A stretch of 64,000 nt of DNA from Nageia nagi (lineage: Eukaryota > Pinophyta). Below are positions 1 to 11,169 of this stretch, piece after piece. The notes under the pieces are model-generated. The model saw only the letters and a list, made by a program, of their open reading frames with translations, did no database searches and was not told the origin of the DNA. The first letter of the stretch is position 1, and each line of letters begins with the position of its first letter. The stretch covers positions 91,946,001 through 92,010,000 of the forward strand of contig JBITNC010000001.1 in the NCBI GenBank assembly GCA_050084985.1, given 5' to 3'. Made by a program: the position numbers and the translations under genes.

Positions 1-470
1 GAGCCTTGGTGAACAAATTAGCAGATTTCAAGGTGGATGGATAACACTCTAGGTGCATGATGCCATCAAAAACCTTCTTCTTGATAATATGGGCCTAGAT
101 TTCAACATGTTTTATTTTTTGATAGAACAAGGGATTCTTAGCCATAAAAATAGCTGATTGATTATTTGAAAAAATCAAAGATGAATAAGTTTGCTCATAC
201 CTAATTTCTTTCAAAAGATGCCTTAGCCAAAGAGCTTCCCAAGTTACAATAGATATGGCACAGTATTTGACTTTTGTGGTGGAAAGATAAATAGTGGGTT
301 TCTTCTTAGAATTCCAAGAGATAGCACTTGAATTAATGCTAAACACGTATGCAAAGGTTGATTTCCTATCATCTCAATCTCCTCCATAGTAAAAATTTGA
401 GAATCTAGAGAGAACAAATAAGGGAAACTTAGAATACTTGAGAGCGATATCCTTAATCCTTGCAACATAC
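1..470 (-). pseudogene. copia RNase H (3' end of pol)
   Basis: The minus-strand translation shows the copia RNase H signature in order: GGD.DDRKSTFAYVF, AISWNSKKKP, LSTTKVKY (the family has STTEAEY), EALWLRHLLKE, NNQSAI.MAKNP and KHVEI. After a stop near 95 it continues with HLECYPSTLKSANLFTK at the left edge, close to the normal C-terminus. In the family this domain degrades the RNA strand during cDNA synthesis. The acidic residue expected in STTEAEY is replaced by lysine-valine, and there are stops, so no function is expected. Confidence 0.88.
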
Positions 471-479
471 CTCAAAATT

Positions 480-1460
480 TGCTTAACAACATTAGGGTGC
501 TCAACATATGGTTTTTACATGAATCATGCCATTAAATTCATTGTAAAAGCAATATTTATATTGGAAATAGTCAAATACAAAAGACTACCAATTAATTATC
601 TATAAGTTATAGCATTAGCCAACTGAGAGTTGGAGCTAATAGAAATAATGATTTTAGGAGAGACTAAGATCATAGCATATCTACACTCCTCCATTCTAAA
701 CTTCTACAAGATGTCTAATATATACTTATATTGATTGAGATAAGTACAATCCTTATATTGATACACTTGCATTCTAAGATAGTAGTGCAAGAGAGTTAAT
801 TTCAAATGTTGCCTTAAGTTTGGATATGCACTCTTGAATGATTTTATCATTATTTCCAGTAATCAAAATATCATCCACATAAAGGAGAATCAAGATCACA
901 TATTTTACTTGATTGAGCACATATATATCAAAGTCAAAAAAATATTTGAAGAATCCAATGTTTACAAAGTACCCAAAAATATTCTTGTACCAAGATCTAG
1001 GTGCTTACTTAAGTCCATACAATGACTTCTTTAGCTTGCACACAAAAGACTCTTTACCTTCCATAATAAACCCTTCTATATGATTCATGAAGATTTACAC
1101 ATTTAAATCACCATTTAAAAATGCACTCTTGAAGTCAAGTTGAAAAACTTTCCATCCTTGAGCTGCAAAAAGAGCAAGAATAATTCTCATAGTAGGCATC
1201 TTTGTCATGGGAGTAAAGGTTTCTTCATAATCTATACCATATTTATAAGAAAAACCTTTGGCTACTAACCTTGCCTTATGTTTCTTAATATCACCAACTG
1301 AATTATACTTGACCTTGTAGATCTACTTATTGCCAATCATATTTTTCTTACTGAGATAAAGAATCAAATCCCAAGTTTCATTTTTCATAAGCACCTCATA
1401 CTCCACTTTCATGGCTTCCATCCAGCACTCATGTTTAAAAGCTTATTTCAAGGTTGAGGG
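480..1460 (-). pseudogene. copia reverse transcriptase
   Basis: Minus strand. The catalytic block reads LILLYVDDILITGNNDKII around 845-900 and is followed by ISKLKATFE, as in plant copia RT (YVDD holds two of the catalytic aspartates). Upstream pieces such as YKYGIDYEETFTPMTK (about 1190-1260) and the DFKSAFLNGD.N segment (about 1090-1140) are recognisable. The frame is broken many times. It lies between integrase and RNase H, as expected for copia. Confidence 0.85.
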
Positions 1461-1479
1461 CTCATGCTTATTATTAATC

Positions 1480-2450
1480 TTGGTAAATAAGGATTTGTTC
1501 AAGGTCATGCTCCTTGTTACCCTTTGTTTTAGAGAATTTTGCTCATAAGGTGACTTGTTTACATCAATATCTAACTAGCTAGGTGCAACTGAAGAGTCCT
1601 CTAGATCATCCAAATATTCATTAGAAATAAATTCTTTAAGAATTTCATTGAACTTGACATCTCTTGAAATGAACACTACTTTGTAGGATGGAGAGTAGAG
1701 CTTGTAACCTCTATGTTGACTGTCATAACCCATACAGATGCAATTTTCAACTCTTTTATCTAACTTTTTTCTTTTCTCAGAAATAATGTAAGAGAATGCT
1801 TCATAACCAAACACCCTAAGGTGATAAATGTTATGATTTCTTCTTGACTATGCCTCAAAAGTAGTTTAACCCTAAATAACTTTTATGGTACACCTATTCA
1901 AGGTGTAAATAGTAGTGCTCATAGCTTCACCCCATAAGAAACTAGGAAGATTACTCAACATGAATCTAGCCATTTCCATAATTGTTCTATTTTTCCTTTC
2001 AGTAACACCATCTTGCTAAGAAGTGTAAGGAATTGTAAACTACCTTTTGATTCCATACTTAGCATAATAGTCATTGAACTCATTGCTATTGTATTCTCCT
2101 CTATTATCTTATCTTAACATCTTGATCTTAAGGTTAGTCTGATTATCAACAAAAGCCTTAAAATCCTTAAAAATCTTAAAGGTTTGATTCTTGTACTCAA
2201 GAAGATAGCCAATAATAATCCCACTAAAATCATCGATGAAGGTCAAGATATAAGATGCTCCTCAAGCGACTTAGTCTGAAATGGACCCATCAACTCTAAA
2301 TGCACAAGTCAAAGAGGTTGGGATGTTTTTAGTACCTTATCATTTTTAAACTTTTTTTTATGCCTCTTGCCAAAAATTCACTTCTCACATAGACCAACTA
2401 AAGGAGAAATTGAAGGGAAACCTTCCATAAGTTCTTGGTATTTCATGACT
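1480..2450 (-). pseudogene. copia integrase
   Basis: Minus strand. Recognisable core pieces are DNRGEY (second catalytic Asp, about 2090-2110), QDGVTERKNRT with the catalytic Glu (about 1990-2015), MEMARFMLSN, and the C-terminal block VFGYEAFSYI followed by CICMGYDSQHRGYKLY and FISRDVKFNE (1640-1810). In the family it inserts the cDNA. Several stops and frameshifts make it a pseudogene. The longest open piece is 1575-1814. Confidence 0.87.
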
Positions 2451-2895
2451 TGAATACTCATGTGGTTAAGGTGCCCTAGACATTGGTGCTAAAGATTGCC
2501 TCTAGAACACATGTTCATAGCAAGACACATCTTTGTTGGAACTTGATCCATAACATAGAGATCATATTTCATTGATCCTTTAACCAAAATGTTAAGTCCT
2601 TTCTTAAAGCATCAAGATTGAGAGTTAAACTCAAATGAGTACCCTTTTCTAGCAACTTGGATCACGGAGAGAAGGTTCATCTTAAGCTTAGGAATATAAA
2701 GCACATTATCAAGAACCTTCCCATAAAAAATCATGGAGGTTGCCAACTCATTCTTCATGTTGTAGGCCTTCAGTGCCTTCTCATCTATAGAAGATATAAG
2801 GTTCTCATTCATTATTTACCAAATCTTTCTTACCTGTAACTTAGCTCTCATCCAAGGTTCCCAAATCCCAAAGTTTGAACCATCAAGAATGTGTT
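2451..2895 (-). pseudogene. copia protease tail, GAG-pre-integrase and gag N-terminal remnant
   Basis: The minus strand at 2612-2812 is open and reads VLYIPKLKMNLLSV and ARKGYSFEF, the usual junction of protease and GAG-pre-integrase domains. The zinc-binding block HQCLGHLNHMS follows near 2490. Just upstream, at about 2826-2890, the frame reads HILDGSNFGIWEPWMRAKLQ, the typical start of copia Gag. Only a few codons separate gag start from protease, so most of gag and the protease active site are deleted. The break lies at a CAG-GTAAG string that resembles a splice donor. Confidence 0.72.
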
Positions 2896-5694
2896 TTTGT
2901 AAAAAAGAGTCTTCTATTTGCTACATAATAATGTGAAAAATAATAAGCATGTGGTTCAATAAATAACATTACATGCTAAGTTTTAACCAAGTAATACATG
3001 TTACATTCAATTAACTAAGACATGCTTGATTTGATTCACTAGTGAAAATGTTTTACAACTCAAATAATAATCCATATACCCAAATACATTTCTTATCTCA
3101 AGAATCATAGATGTATAGTGGAATTATTGAAGCTTATTTTCTTATTTAAAATTAGACCTTCACTTGGATGCTCACACAATAAGAGCCTAAGTACTACCAA
3201 TCCTTAACCAATTCACCTTGGTTAGAATTATACTTTCTCATAAGGAGAAGTACCTACTATTTTCTAAGGTTATAATATTTATTAGATTGACTAAATTATT
3301 ATTATTAATTAGGTTTCAAGTTGTTCTCCTAGGTTATCAGGATAATCCCTGAATGGACATGCGAACATGTGGTATCACTACACACATGCTTGTCCACCTA
3401 TTAGAGTTATGTCTAGACCAATAGAGGAGTTAGTGGTAATTGAAAAGTAAAAACTTTTCACCATTTGGATCATCAAATTTAAAGGCTTCAATTTGCCTAT
3501 GCTCACCTCATAGCTCCCCAAACAAGTCATATTGTAGAATGTACAATGCAGAGTATTCATTTTAAGGGTTTGCTCATTTCAATATTTGCATTTTTTTTGC
3601 ATAAGAAAATAAACCAAAATGTGAAATATAGAGGAAAAAATAGCATAAGTAAAAACATCATCCATTCAAGATTTGAAACCTAAATGTTCAATGGGTTTTG
3701 ATTACCAACCCCTAAAGGATATCTTTACATTATTTCTAATTTTGTACAAGTCCATTTTGCATAAGGAAGTAAATTGCATTATAACTTAAAATTTTTAAGT
3801 AATAAGCATGTGTCATTGACTTAAAAAAATCTAAGTCCTAAACATGCATCATTAACTTAAAAAATTAAGTACTAAACATAAGTACTGATCTTAAGCATGC
3901 ATCATTTAAAAAATTAAGTACTAAGCATAAGTGCTAATCATAAGTATTTTAAGTACTAAGCATAAACAAGAAGCATGCACTAACTTAAAAAAAATTTAAG
4001 TACTAAGCATAAGCAATAAGCATGCATTATTTTATTAATCTAAAAAATAAAAAAAGAGTGACTCATAGGCATGCATCATAAGCATAAGAGATTCTAAGTA
4101 TAAAGGATCTACATCTTTTAAGTAAGGAATTCAATATTTCCCCTCCTTTAACTTAAAAAAAAAAAAAAATTATCTTTTTTGCACTATTATCTATAGTTGC
4201 AATAAATACTTAGAAAATATTAATGCCAAAAAAAAAAATTAAAATAAGCATTAAAAAAATGCTTAAATAATTTAATTTTAGGCTTTAAAAATTATCTACT
4301 TCAAAGAATTAACTTTCTCCATTTAAGAAAGTAAGCAATTAATAGTCCATTATGCTCTTACTAATACTTAAGAGAAAAAGTCAAATATAATCAATGCAAT
4401 TTTATACAAGCACTCCAAGTAATCCTTAATGAATACTCTAAGTCAGGTTTTAGGCATAATGGAGTGTTTAGAGAGAAAATAAATAAATGCTTTTAGGTAG
4501 AAATGATGGCTAACCCTCCTTTACAAAGAGGAGAATACATTGTTTGAGCATTTTAAAAAAATTTAATGCACATAATCATCACAAATTAAATGCATAAAAA
4601 AAAGGAACTTCTATTATGCTCTAAGGTTTAGAAGAAGGGTGGTGATAAAACAACAAAGAAATCAAAGTGAGAAACTTGCAGTGGAGCAAATGGAGTAGGG
4701 TTTTAGATAGATTGCAAGGGGTTAAGAGGAAAGGGAGGCAAAAGGAGAGGCCACCAAGGCCTGGGGTGACTTAAACCATGAAGGACCTTCATGAGGGATG
4801 TGCAGAAGAGATGTGAGGGGGTTTGCAAATAGAGGGTAGAAGAGGGGCAATGAGAAAGTAATGGTCAACAGGCATGAGGGGGTCTGCTAGCATGAGAGAG
4901 GAGAGGGGCTATGTTGTTAGAGGCATGAGGGGTTTGCTAATAGAGGGAACCCAAAATATTTCAGCCCTTTAACTCCCATCATAAGCCACCGAATATAAGG
5001 GATTTTTCATACCATTGCTAGGTAGACAATCAACACTATGGCCAACAAAAAAAAGCTTCAAACAAGGGGTTTTCTCAACCAAAAACCCAACCATCATTGA
5101 CCTTTTTTCTTATATATATATTCCAAGAGAAAAAATTGATTTGAGTATATGGCCACATAATGAAATTTTGTAAACAAAATATTATTGTTGTTAGAATTTT
5201 TTTTCTCCCTTCCCCCTTTTTTAATTTTGTATTTTACAACTATATCAAAATATTTGTTAAACAAAACAACTCTATATATTTTGTTTAATACCACATTAAT
5301 GTAAAAAAAGGTATATATTTAAAAAATGCTCTCAAAAATAAGCTAAATGTAAAGATAAATAAGCTTTACAAAAAGAATTGGGAGCATGTCCCCCTTAAAT
5401 GTTTTTTTAAAATGGCTTAGTGAGAAAAGTGGAATTTTTTTAATATACTGAACTCAATTAACAATAGGATTATTAGAGGTTAGCATAAATTAAATGCAAC
5501 ATATTACTATTTTAGCCATATTAAAAAAAAATTACCAACACATGAATCAAATATTGTTAGTATTATTATAAAATATAGAATGAAGAACATTATACCTTCT
5601 CTTGATTTTACCTCACAATGAAGAGTAAGTTGAGAAGTGAAGATCACCAAGTTGTAGCTCCCACACCAAGGATGTGGAGATGAGTTTCCAAGGA
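2896..5694 (-). other. unassigned region between copia PBS and gag remnant
   Basis: This 2.8-kb AT-rich stretch has no recognisable coding sequence. It contains short-repeat tracts (3770-4110), long A or T runs (4150-4260) and a G/A-rich plus-strand island at about 4620-4960 with repeated GAGGGG and CATGAGGGG strings. It may be an unusually long leader or an unidentified insertion. I found no internal LTR pair by eye. Confidence 0.5.
3770..4110. repeat. short interspersed/tandem TAAGTACTAAGCATAAG repeats
   Basis: Variants of TAAGTACTAAGCATAAG and AAGCATGCAT recur about ten times with irregular spacing, alternating with A-rich runs. It looks like a degenerated simple tandem repeat. No coding content. 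Confidence 0.7.
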
Positions 5695-5706
5695 GATTTG
5701 ATACCA
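5695..5706 (-). promoter_or_regulatory. copia primer-binding site
   Basis: The minus strand reads TGGTATCAAATC two bases inside the LTR. This matches the first eight bases of the usual plant copia PBS TGGTATCAGAGC, complementary to the 3' end of initiator methionine tRNA. The position fixes the LTR inner boundary. Confidence 0.8.
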
Positions 5707-5708
5707 AA

Positions 5709-6206
5709 TGAGAGAGTTGAACTATAAAATAAGAAACTATAAACTCCCAAGATCACATAAAACTCACAAATAACATCTAAATAATTCACAAAGCAATATC
5801 ACAATGATAACTCAAGATGCAAGTGGTTCCTCCAACTATGAGTACATCCACTAACTAGATCTCACTTCATTCATAAATATGAACTCTGAAAATCCTTCTA
5901 AACTCATATCCTAAACACTATCCTATAGCATAACTTTACTCCACAAATTGGTGTTTGATCCAAAGAGGGAGCCTTCTATTTATATGCCAAAATCCCTCTT
6001 TGGATCACCCTTTTGCCCAATGTACAAAAGCATGACATGCACATCCTTTTACCCAAGGGTCATGCTCATGACATGGAGTATAGGATAAGTTACATTATAA
6101 TATTCACTTACATACCTAAGGTATCAAATGATACCCTTAAGTATTAGTAAACTTACATAGAAGATTATTACAAAACCTTTACAATAATGCATTATACATT
6201 CCAACA
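5709..6206 (-). repeat. 5' LTR of the copia element
   Basis: On the minus strand the LTR starts TGTTGGAATGTAT (at 6206) and ends CTCTCA (at 5709), followed by a two-base spacer and the PBS. A TATAAATA box lies at 5977-5984 on the minus strand and would drive transcription leftwards into the element. Boundaries rest on TG...CA and the PBS because the partner LTR is outside the window. Confidence 0.75.
5977..5984 (-). promoter_or_regulatory. TATA box in copia LTR
   Basis: TATAAATA on the minus strand inside the LTR, oriented toward the element's coding region. Confidence 0.55.
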
Positions 6207-6375
6207 AGACGTGCATATATGCAACAAGTTCAACATGGTAGATGATTTGAAGAAGAAAGTAAAAGATAAGAAAGAATCCATCATAATCATTCACATAAAA
6301 ATGTAATTCTTTTTTAAGCATATTTCTTTATTGAAAGAAATGTTTCAAACATCATTGTAGTGCAACAATAGTGTT
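6207..6375. other. junction between copia LTR and Helitron
   Basis: AT-rich DNA with no clear assignment. It may belong to the Helitron upstream of its recognisable Rep homology, which would make the copia an insertion into the Helitron. Confidence 0.35.
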
Positions 6376-6890
6376 TGTGAAGAAGAGCCTTCAAGATTTT
6401 TTTGCTACAATCAATGAATTACAAGAACACATAGATAACATTCCCTAATCACATCTAGTGTATCATTTAGTGCATTTTTTCTCTATATTGAGAGGCAAAA
6501 TTTCTTATTGGATAAAGTGGCATGCTAAATTAAGTAATTTATTACATCAAATTGGATCTCCAACTATTTTCTTCACTTTAAGTGTAGATGATATGTACTA
6601 GCCAAACCTTCACATATTGATACCAAGAACACTACCAATAGATTCAAAAGAAGCACAAAAATGGTGAAAACAAAATATTATTGATCATACATATATTGTA
6701 TCAATTTACATGCATCTACAAATTACAATTTTTTACGAAGAGGTATTGCAAAAGAGAATGCAAGTCAAAGAATTTTGGTATAGATATGAATAAAAATATA
6801 GGGGATCTTCAAATGTGTATGGCTTCCTATAAATAGAGGGAAATACAAACATGGATAATTTAGATTGGACAAGTTAAGAACAAGTGAAAA
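6376..6890 (+). pseudogene. Helitron Rep (HUH nuclease) domain, degenerate
   Basis: One plus-strand frame reads LRGKISYWIKWHAKLSNLL, QIGSPTIFFTLSVDDM, PNLHILIP, KEAQKW, IVSIYMHLQITIFYEEVL, WYRYE, then RGSSNVYGFL and NMDNLDW. Plant Helitron Rep proteins have RGSPHVHGFLW at the second-last block. Here HVH, the metal-binding HUH histidines, reads NVY, so the nuclease core is lost in addition to several in-frame stops. In the family this domain nicks and joins single strands for rolling-circle transposition. Confidence 0.87.
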
Positions 6891-6964
6891 ATATACAAAC
6901 ATATTTTGATAATATTATAGATACATGGAATCCTCGAGGAGATCCACATCAACAAAATATATAG

Positions 6965-7049
6965 GTATGTATAAATTATCTATTTCATTAATTTTATTTT
7001 CTAAATACAATATTGTAATAAATTAATGACTATTGTATATATTTTCTAG
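6965..7049 (+). other. intron-like interruption 1 in the Helitron frame
   Basis: Starts AG|GTATGTATAA and ends TATTTTCTAG, close to plant splice consensus, with AT-rich sequence between conserved blocks. Its flanks are not perfectly in frame, probably because of nearby indels. Confidence 0.45.
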
Positions 7050-7212
7050 TTCTTCAAAATGTTAATCAACATCCATATTTGAAGAATACAAGTCAACTTG
7101 ATTAAGTAGACTCAAATCTTATTTATGAAGAGATTCTCAATTGTGTAGAGCGTCACACTATATGTAGAGAAAGTGCATGCTTATGCAAGAAAAGAGGAAA
7201 GATGGTTTGTAG

Positions 7213-7292
7213 GTAAAAACTTATAATTGCTTTGAAATATTTATTACTTTAAATATATAATCTATTATGTCAATCTAATTTTTCTTTGATAG
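7213..7292 (+). other. intron-like interruption 2 in the Helitron frame
   Basis: Starts GTAAAAAC, ends TTTTTCTTTGATAG, 80 bases, AT-rich. Removing it joins ...GKMVC to YNAP.PLSLDG in one frame, where related Helitron proteins are continuous (CR followed by PRPL). Confidence 0.6.
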
Positions 7293-8370
7293 TTATAATG
7301 CACCGTAGCCTTTATCTTTAGATGGATCTAATTTATACAAAGATCCGGAAATAAAAGATAAAAAAATATGAACCAATAAGAAATGATGAATGGTTCAATA
7401 CACATAATAGGTACATATTATAATTATGGAGAGAAAATGTAAACTAGAAACATGTTCTATCAAAACATATTTTTATCAATTATATTGCCAAATATACTAC
7501 TAATATTGAGAAAAGTTTTGAAACCTATCAATAAATGTTGATGAAAATTGCAAATTTAGAAAATGATGATGATTCAGCAACAAGATCATATAGACATATT
7601 ATAACTGAAATAATTATTGAGAGAGATATAGGAACACAAAGAAAACATGTTTCTTGGAGCTTTTGTTGGTTGAATGTAATAGAGTTTTTATTCCTCTAAA
7701 TATTGGATGAAAAATTTTAAAGGAGGTGGAAAAAAGTGATGAAGAAGAAACAAAAATAGATGCAAATATTTAATTGACAAATATATTCAACAATAATATA
7801 CAATGGAACTTTTTTTTCTTATTGACGCTACTAGATCATGGACATATAATCCAAGGTAGAGAAGTGAGTTCAAATGGAATGAAAAAAAAAATGTAGCTAT
7901 TGTGAGAGCATGGCATTGATTTTAACACCATTCCCAAAAAATAATCAAAAAAATTTATGAAATTTTATTGGTCAGAGTTATTACTTTACAAGCTATTTAG
8001 AAACATGGAAAGAGATATCAAGGTTGATGATAGCATAATAAGAGGCATTCAACTATAATCCTTAACACATTGAGAAAATGAATGATATCAATAATAATGA
8101 ACAAGAATATCATAGTGATTAAAAATATGATGATTAACAAATAGTTCAACAAAATAAAATAGAGAATGAATGGGAAATTATAGCCCAATTACATTGTGGA
8201 AATCACTTTGCAATGTTGGAAATAGATATGCTTGGTAGAATGGATATTGATAGATAAGCATAATGGGATAATGAATATAAATTATAAGAATACACAAATA
8301 AAGAAATAAATTAGCTAACAAGAATGAAACAAAATGGTTCTTTTATTTATGATGATGCCCCTTAAAATTA

Positions 8371-8634
8371 CCTATATGAGAACCTTAGCACGAAAAAAAA
8401 ACATATGATATAATAATAAAACATTATAATCAAGGTCAAAATGTAGACCCTTTACACATGATAATTCATGGAACAATAGGAATATGAAAATCTTACCTAA
8501 TTGGATCACTTCCTTAATTATTTCAATACCTATGATCTATAGAACATTCTTCCCTTCTTTTACTTCATGTATCGGAGTTTCAACATTCTACATTGGTGCT
8601 TGCTACAATCCATGGAGCACTTTGAATTCCTATT
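8371..8634 (+). pseudogene. Helitron helicase, N-terminal part (Walker A)
   Basis: The plus strand reads YDIIIKHYNQ, IIHGTIGI*KSYLIGSL, a degenerate LLLL..S segment, then LATIHGAL*IPI at the chromovirus boundary. PIF1-like Helitron helicases have GTAGTGKSYLI and GATIHSALSIPI at these places. The Walker A motif at 8471-8494 has a TGA where the second T/G pair should be. The frame resumes at 14142 beyond the inserted retrotransposon. Confidence 0.85.
8630..8634. other. target-site duplication CTATT, left copy
   Basis: CTATT immediately before the left LTR and again at 14137-14141 immediately after the right LTR. One copy belongs to the Helitron helicase frame. Confidence 0.9.
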
Positions 8635-9780
8635 TGTAAAGGTCCAAATACAAATACAATATCAAGTGCAAAATGCTTAAAATACATAAGTAAACCCTAA
8701 TGTATAATCTAGGGCATCTAGATAATACATATACAACACCATAATGCTAATGATTGGACCAAAATAGTAGATAGCAATATACAATGCTACAAAATACCAA
8801 TGTATGGCTCATACAATCACATTCATACAAAGATAATTCAACATTACAAGCATAAGCAAGTATATAATGTAAATTAGAGTTCAAATGACCCATTGGTTGT
8901 ATAGTGATAGGAAATGAATAATAATATAATACCAAGCTTCCAAAGCTAGATGTTGGCCTCCAAGGAACCAACTAGGACATAACAATATTATCAAGCTATA
9001 TGGATGAATGGGATAGTCTTGCTCCCTTAGAACCTAAATCCTCTCTATTGAAGTATCTCTCCTCTATTCCTAGAAACCATTGAAGGTAGAAGCAAAAACT
9101 CAAAATAGGGCAAGGGTGCTATACTAGTGTCATAGACTAACAATATCCCTCAGCCTACTAATCCTCCTAGATGCTACACCTAGGGGTTCGCTTAGTGTTG
9201 CACTAAGTCTTCTTGTCATCTAGATGATATGTGTAATAATAATGATCAACTATATCCAACTATGAGGCTCCAATGCCTTTTATAACACTTTATTGGACCT
9301 AGATATCACCTAGGAATCATCATCCTCATTTATTTCAACATGATCCTCCTAAGGGCCCAAAATGCCCAATGTGGGTACCCATATGCCATAAATACCAACA
9401 TGGGATTTTGGAGTACCACACATGCCTAACATTAATCTAGGAGCCATGAGTGGCTGATAGGTATCATCATGGGATAAGATGGGGGTTTAGGAGTCTCCCT
9501 AAGGCTAGTACATATATATAATTGCTCACCCATCCATCTAAGTGCTAAACATACATTAGGATTTTCATAATCATGATCATGACCTCCAAGTACAATTAAA
9601 CTCCTAATATATTCATAGGAGGAATACATCCCACTTAGGGCTCACAATAGGGTTCATTGACCCATTTAATCTTCTATACCAAGTCCTAACTTCAAGCACA
9701 ATAATAATAATGAAATATAATACAAAGGGAAATTCATTGGATTCCATAATTATTTACATTTATGCAAGAGGGATGTCATA
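8635..9780 (-). repeat. 3' LTR of the chromovirus
   Basis: Pairs with 12959-14136, sharing long stretches such as the segment with AGATAGCAATAT and the ATCCTCCTAGATGCTACA block. Plus-strand edges are TGTAAAGG (8635) and GATGTCATA (9780). The left edge abuts CTATT. Divergence from the partner is clearly higher than in elements B and C, suggesting an older insertion. Confidence 0.88.
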
Positions 9781-9800
9781 AAGCCTCCCCTCTCAAGATT
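9781..9800 (-). promoter_or_regulatory. polypurine tract of the chromovirus
   Basis: The minus strand reads TTGAGAGGGGAGGCTT directly before the 3' LTR, the expected place for plus-strand cDNA priming. Confidence 0.75.
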
Positions 9801-10234
9801 GTTTTCCCTCAAGAAATTCAATATAGGATGTGCAAGTATCTTTGCTCCTTCCTGTTTGGAGTGCTCATTAATCCCTTAATTTGATAAGATATTCTTGAAT
9901 CTCTCTAGACCTTAGTTTCCTAATCCTAATCTCTAGCACTCTCTCAAGTACCAAAACCAATTATCCTTCATCATCAAGTGGGATTATAGTAGTGGAATAA
10001 ATGTCTTGTTATCCCATGAGCTCATTCAAAAGTGATACATGGAAGGTGTTATGGATATTGCTCTCTTGGGGTAGCTCCAACTCATAAGTAGCCTCTCCTA
10101 CCTTGTGCAGGATCTTGTATGATCAAAAGAACTTAGGTTGTAACTTCTCTGCTCTCCATTTCTTGAGTGAAGATTTTTGGAATGACTACAACCTCAAGTA
10201 CATAACACCATATATCCTACATCAAAGATCTTAT
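9797..10234 (-). pseudogene. integrase C-terminal region with chromodomain
   Basis: Minus strand. Blocks are KLQPKFFGSYKILHKVGEAT, YELELP, IHNTFHVSLL, then VLERVLEIRIRKLRSREIQE followed by YLIKLRD, and in a shifted frame AKILAHPILNFL close to the purine tract. The ER.LE.R..KLR.REI.EYL.K pattern is the chromodomain of plant chromoviruses, which in the family targets integration to marked chromatin. Stops and a frameshift are present and the tryptophan-rich end is damaged. Confidence 0.82.
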
Positions 10235-11169
10235 CTATTTGGTTCTAATAATAATACTTCTTTTACTGATTCTAGGCCATCTACAGGTTATCCTCAATGC
10301 TCTCATGATGTCTTGGTATTCCTTTAAGAAATATTTATATTTTAGGACCCTACCTTCATCAAAAAACAAGTCTATAAAGTTAAGAGGAACATAGGCATAC
10401 AAAGATTTAAAGGGATATATTTTGATGGACACATAATAGGTGGAGATATAGCAATATTCCCCAACATGGAGCCATTTGATCCTATGTTTATTACTTCTCA
10501 ATTATATATCATCTTAGGTACCCCTCCACCCACCTATTGATGATTTCTATCTACCTAATAGTTTATGTATGGTAGTTACCACTTAACTAAAATAATTCTT
10601 CCCAAGATAAGCTCATGAGCTTATTGTACTTATCACTCACAATCCTTCTAGAAAACCCATGAAATCTAAAACTCTCCTTGAAGAATAGGTTAGCCAATTT
10701 ATAGTGAGGATAAAGAAATGGAAAATTTGGTGAGCCTATAAACCATCATAAAGATGTTATCTTTTCCTTACACCTTTGAAAGATTGATTATGAAGGCCAT
10801 GGAGATGTCTTCCCATTTCTGTCGAGGAATGGGCAAGGGTTGCAACAATTATGCTAGCTTCACATGCTCCTCCTTATTTTATTTAAATTGCATGCACTCT
10901 TGAATGTGGCTTAAAATTTCCTACTTCAACCCCTTCCATGTAAACCTTTCTCTCACTACCTTATAGGTCTTGATTATGCCTGGATATCCTATAAGAGAGG
11001 TGTTATGAAAATCATGGAGCATTTTGTTCTTCACCTTATATTTAGGGGTTAGGAACATTCTATTCCTCTTCAAGATCAATCCATCCTTAATCATGTACCT
11101 CTTATTCTTCATCATCCTACTTAGTATGCCTTGAGCAAACTCATCGTACATGTATTCAACCATTGACAT
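10235..11169 (-). pseudogene. chromovirus integrase
   Basis: Minus strand. The zinc-binding N-terminus at 10921-11169 includes HDFHNTSLIGYPGI and the tail KTYKVVRERFTWKG. The core near 10750-10850 reads QKWEDISMAFI and MMVYRLTKF, where the family has ISMDFI and V.DR.TKF, so two aspartates, including the first catalytic one, are replaced. The C-terminal part at 10235-10501 reads SLYAYVPLNFIDLFFDEGRV and KEYQDIMRAL. It could not be active. Confidence 0.85.

Larger units (their letters stand above)
1..6206 (-). mobile_element. Ty1/copia LTR retrotransposon, partial, degenerate
   Basis: Read on the minus strand the order is LTR (5709-6206), primer-binding site (5695-5706), long leader, gag remnant, protease/GAG-pre-integrase, integrase, reverse transcriptase and RNase H. 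Integrase before RT is the Ty1/copia order. The 3' LTR lies left of base 1. Every domain is broken by stops or frameshifts, so the copy is dead. Most of gag is missing, and 2.8 kb of unassigned sequence separates the PBS from the gag remnant. The 5' LTR ends about 170 bases from the first Helitron homology, so it may have inserted into or beside that element. The target duplication cannot be tested because the other end is outside. Confidence 0.88.
6891..8370 (+). pseudogene. Helitron Rep-helicase linker region, degenerate, with intron-like breaks
   Basis: Blocks in order on the plus strand: YFDNIIDTWNPRGDP (about 6905-6950), NVNQHPYLKN and EEILNCVERHTICRESACLC (7060-7190), P.PLSLDGSNLYKDPE, PIRNDEWFNTHNRYI, LWRENVN, YIAKYTTNIEKSFETYQ (about 7480-7540), an ERDIGTQ segment, LLVECNRVFIPLNIG, AIVRAWH, and WEIIAQLHCG with LGRMDID (8170-8260). 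All match the order in plant Helitron proteins. Stops and small frameshifts are frequent. Two stretches, 6965-7049 and 7213-7292, begin GT and end AG and contain no homology. The second joins its flanks in frame. Confidence 0.82.

Noticed and set aside
3360-3405. Inverted repeat GGACATGC...GCTTGTCC as a possible MITE end or hairpin
   Set aside because: Short and imperfect, with no flanking duplication or partner copy seen.
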